Origin: Prevotellaceae bacterium UBA3646
Lineage (GTDB): Bacteria > Bacteroidota > Bacteroidia > Bacteroidales > Bacteroidaceae
DNA length: 11,624 nt
Assembly (NCBI GenBank): GCA_002373535.1
Contig: DFKL01000147.1
Span: 1-11,624 of the forward strand
Direction of reading: 5' to 3'
The notes under the pieces: model-generated
What the model was told of the DNA's origin: nothing
The model's input: only the letters and a program-made list of their open reading frames with translations
Database searches by the model: none
In this document: piece by piece, positions 1-6,609 of the stretch
Numbering within the stretch: the stretch's first letter is position 1
Layout of the letters: each line of letters begins with the position of its first letter
Position numbers and translations under genes: made by a program

Positions 1-578
1 TTACCGTTACACAGAAGAGCGGCCCTACGCTGTTCTGCGCACCGATAGGCCATGTGCAAAAGGGGGGCGACTATCGTGAAAGCTTCCAGCCGCGTGTCAT
101 GAAGCAAGAGCATCTGAAGGCTGCCCAGGAAATGGCTGCCCGTGTGACGGCGGCCTTGACAGGACAAGGCATCTGGGGCGTCGAGTTCTTCGTAAGCGAG
201 AGTGACGGAGTCATATTCAGCGAACTTTCTCCACGTCCGCACGATACAGGCATGGTGACGTTGGCCGGAACACAGAACCTGAACGAGTTTGAACTGCATG
301 CACGTGCAGTGCTGAACCTGCCGATACCTGAGATAACACTGGAGCGTCAGGGGGCAAGTGCTGTAATACTGAGCGGAGTCGAGACGCACTGTCCTAAATA
401 TTCCGGCCTGGCAGACGTTACTGCCGCACGGCGTACAGACCTGAGAATATTCGGTAAGCCTGATGCCCATGTGGGGCGCCGCATGGGTGTCGTGGTATGT
501 TGGGATGCAATGGATGCAGACCAGTCGGAACTGCGTGATAAGTGCAAGGCTCTGGCTGCAAAGGTGCGAGTAGAATGA
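1..578 (+). CDS. purT: Formate-dependent phosphoribosylglycinamide formyltransferase (PurT), C-terminal half, 5' partial
   Basis: This is the end of an ATP-grasp enzyme that makes formyl-GAR from GAR, formate and ATP in de novo purine synthesis, in the cytoplasm. The reading frame is open from base 3 and gives 191 residues, about half of the roughly 390 usual for PurT. The visible part starts inside the ATP-grasp domain. GHVQKGGDYRESFQP matches the segment found in E. coli PurT. The metal-binding acidic residues lie in GVEFFV and IFSELSPRPHDTGMVTL, and the C-terminal domain follows with ASAVILSG, DLRIFGKPD and RRMGVVV. The frame ends in TGA with no damage, so truncation is only by the window edge. 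PurT lets cells use free formate in place of 10-formyl-tetrahydrofolate. The next gene is convergent, so purT ends its transcript here. Confidence 0.96.
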   Translation, partial: TVTQKSGPTLFCAPIGHVQKGGDYRESFQPRVMKQEHLKAAQEMAARVTAALTGQGIWGVEFFVSESDGVIFSELSPRPHDTGMVTLAGTQNLNEFELHARAVLNLPIPEITLERQGASAVILSGVETHCPKYSGLADVTAARRTDLRIFGKPDAHVGRRMGVVVCWDAMDADQSELRDKCKALAAKVRVE

Positions 579-610
579 CCTGAAAGTATTTTTCCAAAGG
601 TGAAATATAG

Positions 611-657
611 GAAGAGGAATTCTGTCTTCAGCGTATTGCTTGACGGAATTCCTCTTC
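611..657. terminator. Long hairpin between convergent purT and the small-gene operon, probable bidirectional terminator
   Basis: Bases 611-626 (gaagaggaattctgtc) pair with 642-657 (gacggaattcctcttc). This gives 16 pairs including one G-T wobble, around a 15-base loop. It lies just after purT. It also overlaps the last codons of the minus-strand gene ending at 628, so one arm is coding. The flanks are only moderately T-rich, so this is not a textbook Rho-independent terminator. The position between converging genes supports a terminator or 3'-end stabiliser. This is an inference from the fold. Confidence 0.6.
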
Positions 658-819
658 AATGTTCTCTCTTTCCTCCGGCGTAAGTGTGGGAAAGTGTCTG
701 TCAATGATTTGCCGTATGGCAGAAAGTGCGCGGTTACGCATCTGCATACGTCCTGTCTTCAGACCGCTGGCGTATGGTGTGTGTGGCAGTAGCGCGGTGT
801 TGAAATTTCCATCGCTCAT
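628..819 (-). CDS. Small conserved-looking protein of unknown function (63 aa)
   Basis: I do not recognise a named family. The protein has 63 residues, no signal peptide and no membrane segment. The first third contains a motif-like stretch, TALLPHTPYASGLKTGRMQM, and the rest is a basic then acidic helical region (RALSAIRQIIDRHF, then TPEERENIEEEFRQAI). It is the last gene of a minus-strand run, starting 18 bases after the preceding stop, so it probably shares that transcript. The start is the first ATG after that stop; a strong Shine-Dalgarno is not seen, as is usual in this group. The proline- and glycine-containing N-terminus followed by a charged helix looks like a real cytosolic protein rather than noise. 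Its last codons form one arm of the hairpin at 611-657. Confidence 0.65.
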   Translation of the reverse strand: MSDGNFNTALLPHTPYASGLKTGRMQMRNRALSAIRQIIDRHFPTLTPEERENIEEEFRQAIR

Positions 820-837
820 GTTTGTTTGAATCGCCTT

Positions 838-1104
838 TTAGCGTTTGCGACGGAAGGCGGAATTAAATCCACCTGCTATCTTGAGTCCGAGTGATATGCC
901 TTGCCATATACCGAACGCGCTGCGTGCAATGCCAATGTATCGTTCCCATTTGGTCTTGGCCTCAGGAATAGGAGCGACGGCATTGTTGTAGACTTTAACG
1001 ATTTCGTCTTGCAGAAGCTGAGTTGCAATCCGATTCTTCTCATGCGCGGTCCGTATGGCCTGCAGCACATCCTTCTGGGTCAGAAGTTCCTGTACATCCG
1101 TCAT
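838..1104 (-). CDS. Small protein of unknown function, coupled to the holin-like gene (88 aa)
   Basis: The family is not recognised. I place the start at ATG 1104-1102, not at the frame's upstream in-frame ATG (1200). The later ATG overlaps the stop of the preceding gene as ATGA and has ggaggaaatga just before it, one of the few clear Shine-Dalgarno-like sequences here. The upstream extension would lie wholly inside the neighbouring gene. The protein begins MTDVQELLTQKDVLQ, continues with a charged helix (AHEKNRIATQLLQDEIVKVYNN), and ends with a moderately hydrophobic stretch at about residues 56-78 (YIGIARSAFGIWQGISLGLK) and a very basic tail RRKR. The hydrophobic stretch could be an amphipathic or single membrane helix. 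Context suggests it works with the two membrane proteins encoded upstream. Confidence 0.78.
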   Translation of the reverse strand: MTDVQELLTQKDVLQAIRTAHEKNRIATQLLQDEIVKVYNNAVAPIPEAKTKWERYIGIARSAFGIWQGISLGLKIAGGFNSAFRRKR

Positions 1105-1460
1105 TTCATTTCCTCCTTGCCGGCATTGCGACGTTCTAAGAAGATGTGTACCATAAGGCGTGCTATCGGCTGTGTAATCCAGGCGTTGCGGCGAAACCAC
1201 ACGACAATTCCTATGATAGCGACGAGCACTGCCTGTGATGCAAAACCAAGCGCGGCACTGCCGCTGTATTCCGCCACTGTGTGTGCAAGTGCAAAACTTG
1301 CCAGCAGCAGGACGACAGAAGCAAGCATTATCAATACAAACCCTAGGGTAACTGCAGAGAGCATGACTGTAATGCTCTCTGCAGCGCCTAGGGCCATATT
1401 GTCCTTCTGTGCCTCAAGATATTCCTTCAGCAGCAGAAACAGTTTCTTGAATTCCTCCAT
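1101..1460 (-). CDS. Holin-III/putative Actinobacteriophage-holin-like family membrane protein
   Basis: This 119-residue protein has an amphipathic N-terminal helix (MEEFKKLFLLLKEYLEAQKD) and two membrane segments, about residues 33-59 (ITVMLSAVTLGFVLIMLASV onward) and 66-90 (AALGFASQAVLVAIIGIVVW). A basic cytoplasmic tail with WITQPIARLMV follows. This is the architecture annotated as 'phage holin family' (superfamily III holin-X) in many bacteria. Bacteroidales chromosomal copies sit next to YtxH genes and are not in prophages, so a lytic role is unlikely. No other phage gene is nearby. It starts three bases after the YtxH stop and ends with an ATGA overlap with the next gene, so the three are co-translated. 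Its actual function is unknown; an envelope-stress or membrane-organising role is only a guess. Confidence 0.85.
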   Translation of the reverse strand: MEEFKKLFLLLKEYLEAQKDNMALGAAESITVMLSAVTLGFVLIMLASVVLLLASFALAHTVAEYSGSAALGFASQAVLVAIIGIVVWFRRNAWITQPIARLMVHIFLERRNAGKEEMK

Positions 1461-1463
1461 CCG

Positions 1464-1673
1464 CTATTCGTTGGCACCTATGCCCAGATCCTCGGCAATA
1501 TCGCTTGCAAGGTCTTCCATTTCCTTACTGCTAAGCTTTATGCCACGCTTCTTGATTGCCTCGACAATCTTTGCACGGGTGTCAGATCCCTTTTCCGGGG
1601 CAAACAAGAGTCCACATGCTGCACCTACTGCAGCGCCGCTGATGAATGCGGCAAGATAATTAATTCCTTTCAT
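1464..1673 (-). CDS. YtxH-like membrane protein
   Basis: The protein has 69 residues. It has one membrane helix at about residues 6-25 with a glycine-zipper-like pattern (AAFISGAAVGAACGLLFAPE), then GSDTRAKIVEAIKKRG and an acidic helical tail. This is the YtxH (PF12732) pattern: a transmembrane helix with G-x-L-x-A-P and a helical tail. YtxH proteins are linked to general stress in Bacillus; the biochemical role is unclear. An ATG 33 bases upstream (1706) is in frame, but I prefer ATG 1673. The family usually begins with MKxxNY directly before the helix. The predicted -7 box at 1716-1709 would put the transcript start at or inside the upstream ATG. It is the first gene of the minus-strand operon. 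Confidence 0.85.
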   Translation of the reverse strand: MKGINYLAAFISGAAVGAACGLLFAPEKGSDTRAKIVEAIKKRGIKLSSKEMEDLASDIAEDLGIGANE

Positions 1674-1708
1674 AGCTATACCTGTTATGTTGTTTAGGTT
1701 TTGCATGG

Positions 1709-1716
1709 CAAATATA
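1709..1716 (-). promoter_or_regulatory. Candidate Bacteroidetes -7 box for the YtxH operon
   Basis: On the minus strand TATATTTG matches TAnnTTTG. A TTTG -33 element at the usual distance is not seen, so the call rests on the -7 box, its location and the AT-rich sequence upstream. It gives a leader of about 30 bases before ATG 1673. Confidence 0.5.
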
Positions 1717-1832
1717 GTGATTTTATATTTATATGTATTGATTTAATTCCAGAAACTGCCTGTTTTAACGATTTTTTTGTAAAAATACCTTATAATATCG
1801 TCAGTGCCTGTCTTGTTTCTCGTGAATTGTTG

Positions 1833-1840
1833 TATATTTG
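1833..1840 (+). promoter_or_regulatory. Candidate Bacteroidetes -7 box for the SPOR lipoprotein gene
   Basis: TATATTTG matches TAnnTTTG. A partial -33 (TTG at 1813-1815) lies 17 bases upstream. The start codon at 1887 is 46 bases further on. The stretch 1674-1886 is the divergent control region between this gene and the YtxH operon; nothing else was recognised in it. Confidence 0.55.
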
Positions 1841-1886
1841 CATGTGTAAACAGACAAACCTGAGAATAACGGATAATCCTATAATT

Positions 1887-2378
1887 ATGAAGAAGACAAT
1901 TTTGATGAGTGCTGCCATGGTTGCAGCAATCGGTATGACATCATGCAAGAGCAGCGAAAGTGCCTACAAGAAGGCTTACGAGCAGGCACAGGAGCAGGCT
2001 GCTGCCAATGCAGCACAGACTGCTACACAGACCACGACGCCCGTAACTACGACTCCTGTAACTACGACTCCTGTAGCCACTACTCCAGTGGTAGCTGACA
2101 ACAGTAATGTAAGTGTACGCAAGGAGAATGTCTCACTCGTAAGCGGAACTGGCCTGAAGGCATACAGCGTGGTAGTAGGCAGTTTCGGCGTTCAGGCTAA
2201 CGCAGTGGCACTGCAGGCCAAGCTGAAGGGCGAGGGCAACGACGCACAGGTGGTAAAGAGCCCAAGCAACATGTACCGCGTCATTATCAGCACACATGAC
2301 GACAAGGCTGCTGCCGTGGCAAGCCGCAACAATGTGCGTGCACGTTTTGCAGACTCCTGGTTGTTGTACAACAACTGA
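1887..2378 (+). CDS. SPOR-domain lipoprotein
   Basis: The product has 163 residues. A lipoprotein signal peptide ends in GMTSC, so Cys20 should be lipidated. An Ala/Gln-rich stretch follows (residues 30-48), then a TTTPV-type repeat linker (49-68), and a C-terminal SPOR domain (about 90-160: KAYSVVVGSFGVQANAVALQ ... YRVIISTHDD ... WLLYNN). SPOR domains bind denuded glycan strands of peptidoglycan, often at division sites, so this is probably an envelope protein that contacts the cell wall. The start is ATG 1887, giving an ideal signal peptide; in-frame codons upstream would put an unlikely 62 residues in front. Downstream ruvX begins 21 bases after the stop. Confidence 0.9.
   Translation: MKKTILMSAAMVAAIGMTSCKSSESAYKKAYEQAQEQAAANAAQTATQTTTPVTTTPVTTTPVATTPVVADNSNVSVRKENVSLVSGTGLKAYSVVVGSFGVQANAVALQAKLKGEGNDAQVVKSPSNMYRVIISTHDDKAAAVASRNNVRARFADSWLLYNN
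2031..2090 (+). repeat. Four tandem 15-base units encoding the TTTPV linker
   Basis: Units 2031-2045, 2046-2060, 2061-2075 and 2076-2090 encode TTTPV, TTTPV, TTTPV and ATTPV. The two middle units are identical at the DNA level (actacgactcctgta); the outer two have diverged. The array keeps the frame whatever its copy number, so linker length can vary without loss of function. Confidence 0.9.
2360..2375. repeat. Perfect 16-base palindrome at the 3' end of the SPOR gene
   Basis: gttgttgtacaacaac is its own reverse complement. It spans the final codons (LLYNN) just before the stop and 25 bases before the ruvX start. It could fold as a six-pair hairpin with a GTAC loop, or act as a dyad operator. 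It may also be chance created by the codons. Confidence 0.5.
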
Positions 2379-2399
2379 TACTACTCCAAGGTACATACT

Positions 2400-2816
2400 T
2401 TGGCACGTGTACTGAGCATAGACTACGGCAAGCGACGCACAGGCCTTGCCGTCACGGATTCATGCCAAATCATAGCCGGCGGACTTGCTACGGTGGAAAC
2501 CAGGGATTTGCTTGATTTCCTCGTAGACTATACACACAGGGAGCCGGTGGAGCGATTTGTAGTAGGACTTCCAAAACAGACTAATGGCTTGGACAGCGAG
2601 AATCTTCCTCGTGTCCGAGCCTTTGTCGCACAATTAAGGAGGAAACTGCCCGATATCCCGGTAGAGTGGTGGGACGAACGGTACACAAGCGTATTGGCGC
2701 ACCGTGCTATTCTCGACAGCGGTATAGGGCGTAAGGCGCGGCAGGACAAAGCCCTGGTAGACGAAGTCAGTGCGACGATAATCCTACAGGGGTGGATGGA
2801 ACGCAGTGTCCTATGA
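2400..2816 (+). CDS. ruvX: RuvX/YqgF family RNase H-fold nuclease (putative Holliday junction resolvase)
   Basis: This 138-residue protein is of typical RuvX length. It carries the RNase H-fold acidic residues: Asp8 in SIDYG, Glu93 in WDERYTS, and Asp121 in DEVSATIILQ; VVGLPK at 54-59 is also typical. The family is annotated as a Holliday junction resolvase and is linked in E. coli to 16S rRNA 5'-end maturation, so it acts on nucleic acid in the cytoplasm. The start is TTG at 2400. No ATG or GTG lies between the preceding stop and this codon in frame, and the resulting N-terminus MARVLSIDYGKRRTGLAVTD lines up residue for residue with other members. It lies 21 bases after the SPOR gene and 16 before def, in one probable operon. 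Confidence 0.94.
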   Translation: MARVLSIDYGKRRTGLAVTDSCQIIAGGLATVETRDLLDFLVDYTHREPVERFVVGLPKQTNGLDSENLPRVRAFVAQLRRKLPDIPVEWWDERYTSVLAHRAILDSGIGRKARQDKALVDEVSATIILQGWMERSVL

Positions 2817-2832
2817 GTAAAACGAAACGAAA

Positions 2833-3390
2833 ATGATATTACCTATATATACATACGGTCAGGCGGTCCTGAAGAAGGAAACGGAGGAAGTGGACGAGTC
2901 ATATCCCGGACTGAAGGACCTGATACAGAATATGTGGGATACCTTGGAACATAGCGGGGGCGTCGGACTTGCTGCACCTCAGGTAGGTGTCGGAATCCGG
3001 CTGGCTATTATCGACCTTGACTCTATCAGCGACGATGAACCGCAGTACAAGGGATTCCGTCGCACATACATAAATCCATATGTGGAGGAGACCGGTGACG
3101 ATACGGAAACTCTCGAAGAGGGGTGCCTGTCACTGCCAGGGTTGAGCGAAAAGGTTACCCGACCCAAGCGTATCCGTGTCACCTATCAGGATGAAAACTT
3201 TGAGGAACATGACGAATGGGTTGAAGGTTTTCTGGCACGTGTCATGCAGCACGAATTCGACCATTTGGACGGTATCGTATATACAGACCGTCTGAGAGGA
3301 CTGCGACGTCAGCTGATGCAGAATAAACTGAAGCAGCTGCTAAAAGGGAATTTCAGCGCGAACTATAGAGTAAAGCCGCCACGCAGATAA
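2833..3390 (+). CDS. def: Peptide deformylase
   Basis: The enzyme removes the formyl group from the initiator methionine of new proteins, at the ribosome. All three hallmark motifs are intact in its 185 residues: GVGLAAPQ (43-50), EGCLS (96-100, metal ligand Cys98) and HEFDH (140-144, metal ligands His140 and His144, catalytic Glu141). A basic C-terminal tail (RLRGLRRQLMQNKLKQLLKG and beyond) is as in Bacteroidetes forms. The ATG start is 16 bases after ruvX and gives MILPIYTYGQAVLKK, the usual N-terminus. It probably shares the ruvX transcript and may run on into the TPR gene 38 bases later. Confidence 0.97.
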   Translation: MILPIYTYGQAVLKKETEEVDESYPGLKDLIQNMWDTLEHSGGVGLAAPQVGVGIRLAIIDLDSISDDEPQYKGFRRTYINPYVEETGDDTETLEEGCLSLPGLSEKVTRPKRIRVTYQDENFEEHDEWVEGFLARVMQHEFDHLDGIVYTDRLRGLRRQLMQNKLKQLLKGNFSANYRVKPPRR

Positions 3391-3428
3391 TTGTACTTAC
3401 AAGCTCCGTAATCATATCAGGATACTGA

Positions 3429-5444
3429 ATGGCAGGGAATCGTCTGATACTGTTTGTCGTGTTTATGATATCCGTGGGGATGTCGCATGCACAGATTAAT
3501 ACGGACCAGGTTATGCTGATGGGGCGTAATGCCCTGTACTATGAGGATTACGTTCTGGCAATCAAGCGTTTCAATGCGGTAATATCGGCAAAGCCGTATC
3601 TGTCAGAGCCTTATTTCTATCGTGGCTTGGCCAAGTTCTATCTTGAGGATTACAACGGAGCTGAGTACGATACTTCCATAGCTATAGACAAGAGTCCGTT
3701 CAATGCCAGGTACTATAATCTGAGAGCCTTGTGCAGGATAAATCTCGGTTCGTATGGAAAAGCAGAGGAGGACTATGCCTTTTCACTGAAGCAAAACCCT
3801 ATGGAAAAGGGGTCGTGGCACAATATGATTCTCTGCCAGATGGAGCAGAAGAAGTACGACGAGGCGGATATTGCCCTGGACAGCATGATGCATCTGTGGC
3901 CGTCAGAAGCCGGACAGTATACCATGAAGGCACAGGTGGCCCTGGAACGTAAGGACAGCATCACTGCCGAGTCGTGGCTGGACCGGGCACTGGAACTTGA
4001 CCAATATGACGGCAATGCATGGGCTACGAAATCTATGTTCTTCATCCAGCGTCAGGAGTATGCCTCGGCTGATTCGGCTCTGACAAAGGCCATCAGCCAG
4101 AAGCCGCGCAATGCAGGACTTTACATCAACCGTGCCATGGCCAGATACCAGATGGACGACTATCTTGGGGCTATGGCAGACTATGACCATGCCATAGACA
4201 TAGATCCGTCCAGTTATGTCGCTCATCTCAACAGAGGCTTGTTACGATCCCAGGTAAATGACATAAACCATGCCATAGAGGATTTCAATTACGTGCTTAA
4301 GGTCGACCCGGAGAATACGCTGCTGATATACAACAGGGCGCTGCTGTTGGACAAGATTGGCGACTACCGAGGCGCAATACGGGACATAAGCAATGTGATA
4401 CGCGAATATCCGCAGTTCTGGGCCGGATATATGCAACGTGCCGCGATACGTCGCAAGATAGGTGATATATATGGTGCAGAGCGCGACGAGTTTGCCGTGC
4501 TGAAGGCCGAGATGGCAGTCCGTACGGGAACTTATCGCCGTACTGCCCGTAAGAGCGTGAGGAAGAAGAGTAGCGTAAATATAGATGAATACGACCAGCT
4601 TGTCGAGGAAGATACAAAACAGGAGGAACATTACCTGAGCGAAATACGTGGCAAGGTGCAGAACCGTCAGGCGGAACTGAAGTGTATGGATGACTATCGA
4701 ATGGGATTCTATCGTCACGACGGAGAGGCTGGCCAGTATGTGCCTTACAGCCTGTTGCTGGACAGACTGAACCGCAAGTACAGGATGGAGCAGCCTGTCA
4801 TCATGTATTGTATTGAGCAACAGGTAGACACTATGCTGCAGAAACTGCATCTCGAGCGCATCCCCGCAGACCTGAGCCAAGGCAACGGTATACAGGCTGC
4901 ATTGGACTACTACCAAGTGAGAGATTTGCATAACTCATTCCTTACCGTCGACTCCATGATAGCAGATGGAAACGCTTCCGAGTCAAATGACGCATTGCTT
5001 TATTTCCTGCGTGCGCAGGTACGTGTCGCGCAGATAAACGTGCAGCAGAGTACAATGGACCCACGTGAAGTCAGACTCGGCTTTATCAACGCATGCCACG
5101 ACCTGAAGACGGCACTGCGTCTGTCTCCGGATTTTGCGTACTCGGCATATAACCTGGGAAACATACTTGTCCGCATGGTGGAATATCATGATGCGGTCGA
5201 TGCATATTCGGAAGCGATACGGCATGATCCCAAGATGCCGGAGGCATACTACAACCGCGGCATTGCGTACATATTGATGAACGAAACAGACAAGGGACTT
5301 GCAGATCTGTCACAGGCCGGTGAGCTGGGGCTGTATCAGGCGTATAGCCTGATCAAGAAATACTCGAAGGAAAAAGAGAAGGAGAAACTGCAGGAAAGAC
5401 AGCGGACGCAAAAGAGGGAGGCGTTGAAGAAGAAAAGCCGATAG
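3429..5444 (+). CDS. Secreted tetratricopeptide-repeat protein
   Basis: This 671-residue protein has a signal peptide, probably cleaved after SHA (residue 21). About ten consecutive TPR units follow (roughly residues 26-360), shown by recurring patterns such as PYFYRGLAKFYLEDYNGAEYD, LYINRAMARYQMDDYLGAMA and LIYNRALLLDKIGDYRGAIR. Then comes a non-TPR middle (about 361-560) with a strongly basic patch (RRTARKSVRKK) and a charged segment. Two more TPRs at about 568-635 (AYNLGNILVRMVEYHDAVDA, AYYNRGIAYILMNETDKGLA) are followed by a lysine-rich coiled tail (EKEKEKLQERQRTQKREALKKK). TPRs form a superhelical protein-binding scaffold, so a periplasmic assembly or docking role is likely, but the partner is unknown. 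It follows def and ends facing a convergent gene 59 bases away. Confidence 0.92.
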   Translation: MAGNRLILFVVFMISVGMSHAQINTDQVMLMGRNALYYEDYVLAIKRFNAVISAKPYLSEPYFYRGLAKFYLEDYNGAEYDTSIAIDKSPFNARYYNLRALCRINLGSYGKAEEDYAFSLKQNPMEKGSWHNMILCQMEQKKYDEADIALDSMMHLWPSEAGQYTMKAQVALERKDSITAESWLDRALELDQYDGNAWATKSMFFIQRQEYASADSALTKAISQKPRNAGLYINRAMARYQMDDYLGAMADYDHAIDIDPSSYVAHLNRGLLRSQVNDINHAIEDFNYVLKVDPENTLLIYNRALLLDKIGDYRGAIRDISNVIREYPQFWAGYMQRAAIRRKIGDIYGAERDEFAVLKAEMAVRTGTYRRTARKSVRKKSSVNIDEYDQLVEEDTKQEEHYLSEIRGKVQNRQAELKCMDDYRMGFYRHDGEAGQYVPYSLLLDRLNRKYRMEQPVIMYCIEQQVDTMLQKLHLERIPADLSQGNGIQAALDYYQVRDLHNSFLTVDSMIADGNASESNDALLYFLRAQVRVAQINVQQSTMDPREVRLGFINACHDLKTALRLSPDFAYSAYNLGNILVRMVEYHDAVDAYSEAIRHDPKMPEAYYNRGIAYILMNETDKGLADLSQAGELGLYQAYSLIKKYSKEKEKEKLQERQRTQKREALKKKSR

Positions 5445-5503
5445 ACGGACTTGTCCCTCACCGGTACATAGCTGAAATATTTCCGAAACAAAAAGCTTGT
5501 CTG

Positions 5504-6505
5504 TCAGACGCCGGGCTTGAAGGCCTGTATGGAATCAACAATCTCATCCGTGGTGTCCACAAGACTTACCAGAAGGTTCTTGTATCTTCCCTTCTCCATC
5601 ATCTGCTGCAGAAACGGTACTACGGGAACGTCCTCTGTCCAGAACTTCCTGTTCACAAACACCATAGGACTGGGGTATCCCAGACTGACGTAATGATCCT
5701 GGACTGCTTCCTGGAAGATTTCCTGCAGCGTGCCTGCGCTGCCCTCGAAGTATATCAGACCACCATACGCCTCGGTAAGCAGTATGTCCTCGCGAATGCT
5801 GTTTTCAAACAATTTGGCAATGTCCGTAGCAAAGACACATGGCGGTTCCTGACCGTAGAACCATGTGGGAATAGCCAGACTCCGGTAGCCGGTGACCTTA
5901 GGGAAACGTTCGCGCACCCGTAGTGCCTGTTCAAGCCATCCCTTGTCCTCGAACGTGGGTGCAGGACTAAGAATGTCCATAGCCTCGTCAACTTCGTCAT
6001 CCGTACGTCCTGCCATCCATGCGCCAAGATGCGTCGCCTCCATTGCACCAGGGCCGCCGCCGCTGATCATCAGGTGATTCATTTCTGTCAGCCGCTTGCT
6101 TGCATCGACGGCCTGGCGATACACCGATGATGTGCGCGGCAGGGCATGTCCGCCCATTATGCCCACTACGCTGCTGTGCCGATAGTCGTTTAGAAATCCC
6201 TCTATTGCCATGCGTATTCCCATGTCGTGTAGGCTGCGGGCTGCAATCTCAAAGGGAGTATTTGTCTGTTTTCCTGTCTGGATAACGTGTCTGTAGACTC
6301 GTGTGTCCATACATTGCATGATAGTATCAGGCTTGCCTGATTCGTATTGGTCATAAAGTTCCTCTACGGTATAAAGCCTGGTCCTGACTACGCTGTATGG
6401 TACTATGTGCATGTACTCAATCAACTCCGTACAGTTCGATCTGGTCCTGACTGCCTTGTTAATCAGATCCATCTGTTCTGTGTACTGCTGTATTGAATTG
6501 TCCAT
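5504..6505 (-). CDS. LOG family protein (Rossmann-like nucleotide-binding / putative nucleotide 5'-monophosphate nucleosidase)
   Basis: With start ATG 6505 the protein has 333 residues. The fold signature is GIMGGHALPR (115-124), ISGGGPGAMEATHLGAW (147-163) and a second motif EGSAGTLQEIFQ (254-265). In LOG proteins the second motif is normally PGGxGTxxE and supplies a catalytic Glu; here Pro-Gly-Gly is Glu-Gly-Ser but the Gly-Thr and Glu262 remain. The family includes cytokinin-type phosphoribohydrolases and the bacterial nucleosidase PpnN, which split nucleotide monophosphates into base and ribose phosphate. The substrate cannot be read from sequence. Starts at TTG 6535 and ATG 6532 are in frame, but a -7 box at 6540-6533 overlaps them, so the transcript probably begins after both. 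Confidence 0.85.
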   Translation of the reverse strand: MDNSIQQYTEQMDLINKAVRTRSNCTELIEYMHIVPYSVVRTRLYTVEELYDQYESGKPDTIMQCMDTRVYRHVIQTGKQTNTPFEIAARSLHDMGIRMAIEGFLNDYRHSSVVGIMGGHALPRTSSVYRQAVDASKRLTEMNHLMISGGGPGAMEATHLGAWMAGRTDDEVDEAMDILSPAPTFEDKGWLEQALRVRERFPKVTGYRSLAIPTWFYGQEPPCVFATDIAKLFENSIREDILLTEAYGGLIYFEGSAGTLQEIFQEAVQDHYVSLGYPSPMVFVNRKFWTEDVPVVPFLQQMMEKGRYKNLLVSLVDTTDEIVDSIQAFKPGV

Positions 6506-6532
6506 GGTGCATACGTTCTTTATATTTGACAT

Positions 6533-6564
6533 CAAAATTATAGATTTGCCAGATAATATGCAAG
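6533..6564 (-). promoter_or_regulatory. Candidate promoter of the LOG-family gene
   Basis: On the minus strand cTTG (6564-6561) and TAATTTTG (6540-6533) fit the Bacteroidetes -33 and -7 boxes with a 20-base spacer. The expected transcript start (near 6527) lies downstream of the ATG at 6532, which supports ATG 6505 as the true start. Confidence 0.6.
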
Positions 6565-6582
6565 GGTTTTGTTTAAATTTAC

Positions 6583-6590
6583 TATTTTTG
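6583..6590 (+). promoter_or_regulatory. Candidate -7 box of the STAS/SpoIIE operon
   Basis: TATTTTTG matches TAnnTTTG and lies 19 bases before the STAS start codon. No TTTG sits about 20 bases upstream, so the promoter may be weak or may need an activator or an alternative sigma factor. It is back to back with the LOG promoter. Confidence 0.45.
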
Positions 6591-6609
6591 TGAACGAAAA
6601 CAATAAATA

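Noticed and set aside
1101..1460. A prophage lysis module, from the holin-like protein
   Set aside because: No endolysin, spanin or other phage gene is near, and neighbours are YtxH and small chromosomal genes.
901..1659. Plus-strand open frame of 252 codons
   Set aside because: Antisense to the YtxH/holin-like operon, whose products have clear membrane segments and ATGA coupling.
4242..4931. Minus-strand open frame of 229 codons
   Set aside because: Antisense to the TPR gene, whose repeat pattern runs unbroken through it.
5499..5509. Inverted repeat gtctg/cagac between the TPR and LOG genes
   Set aside because: Five pairs around a single base cannot form a stable hairpin loop.
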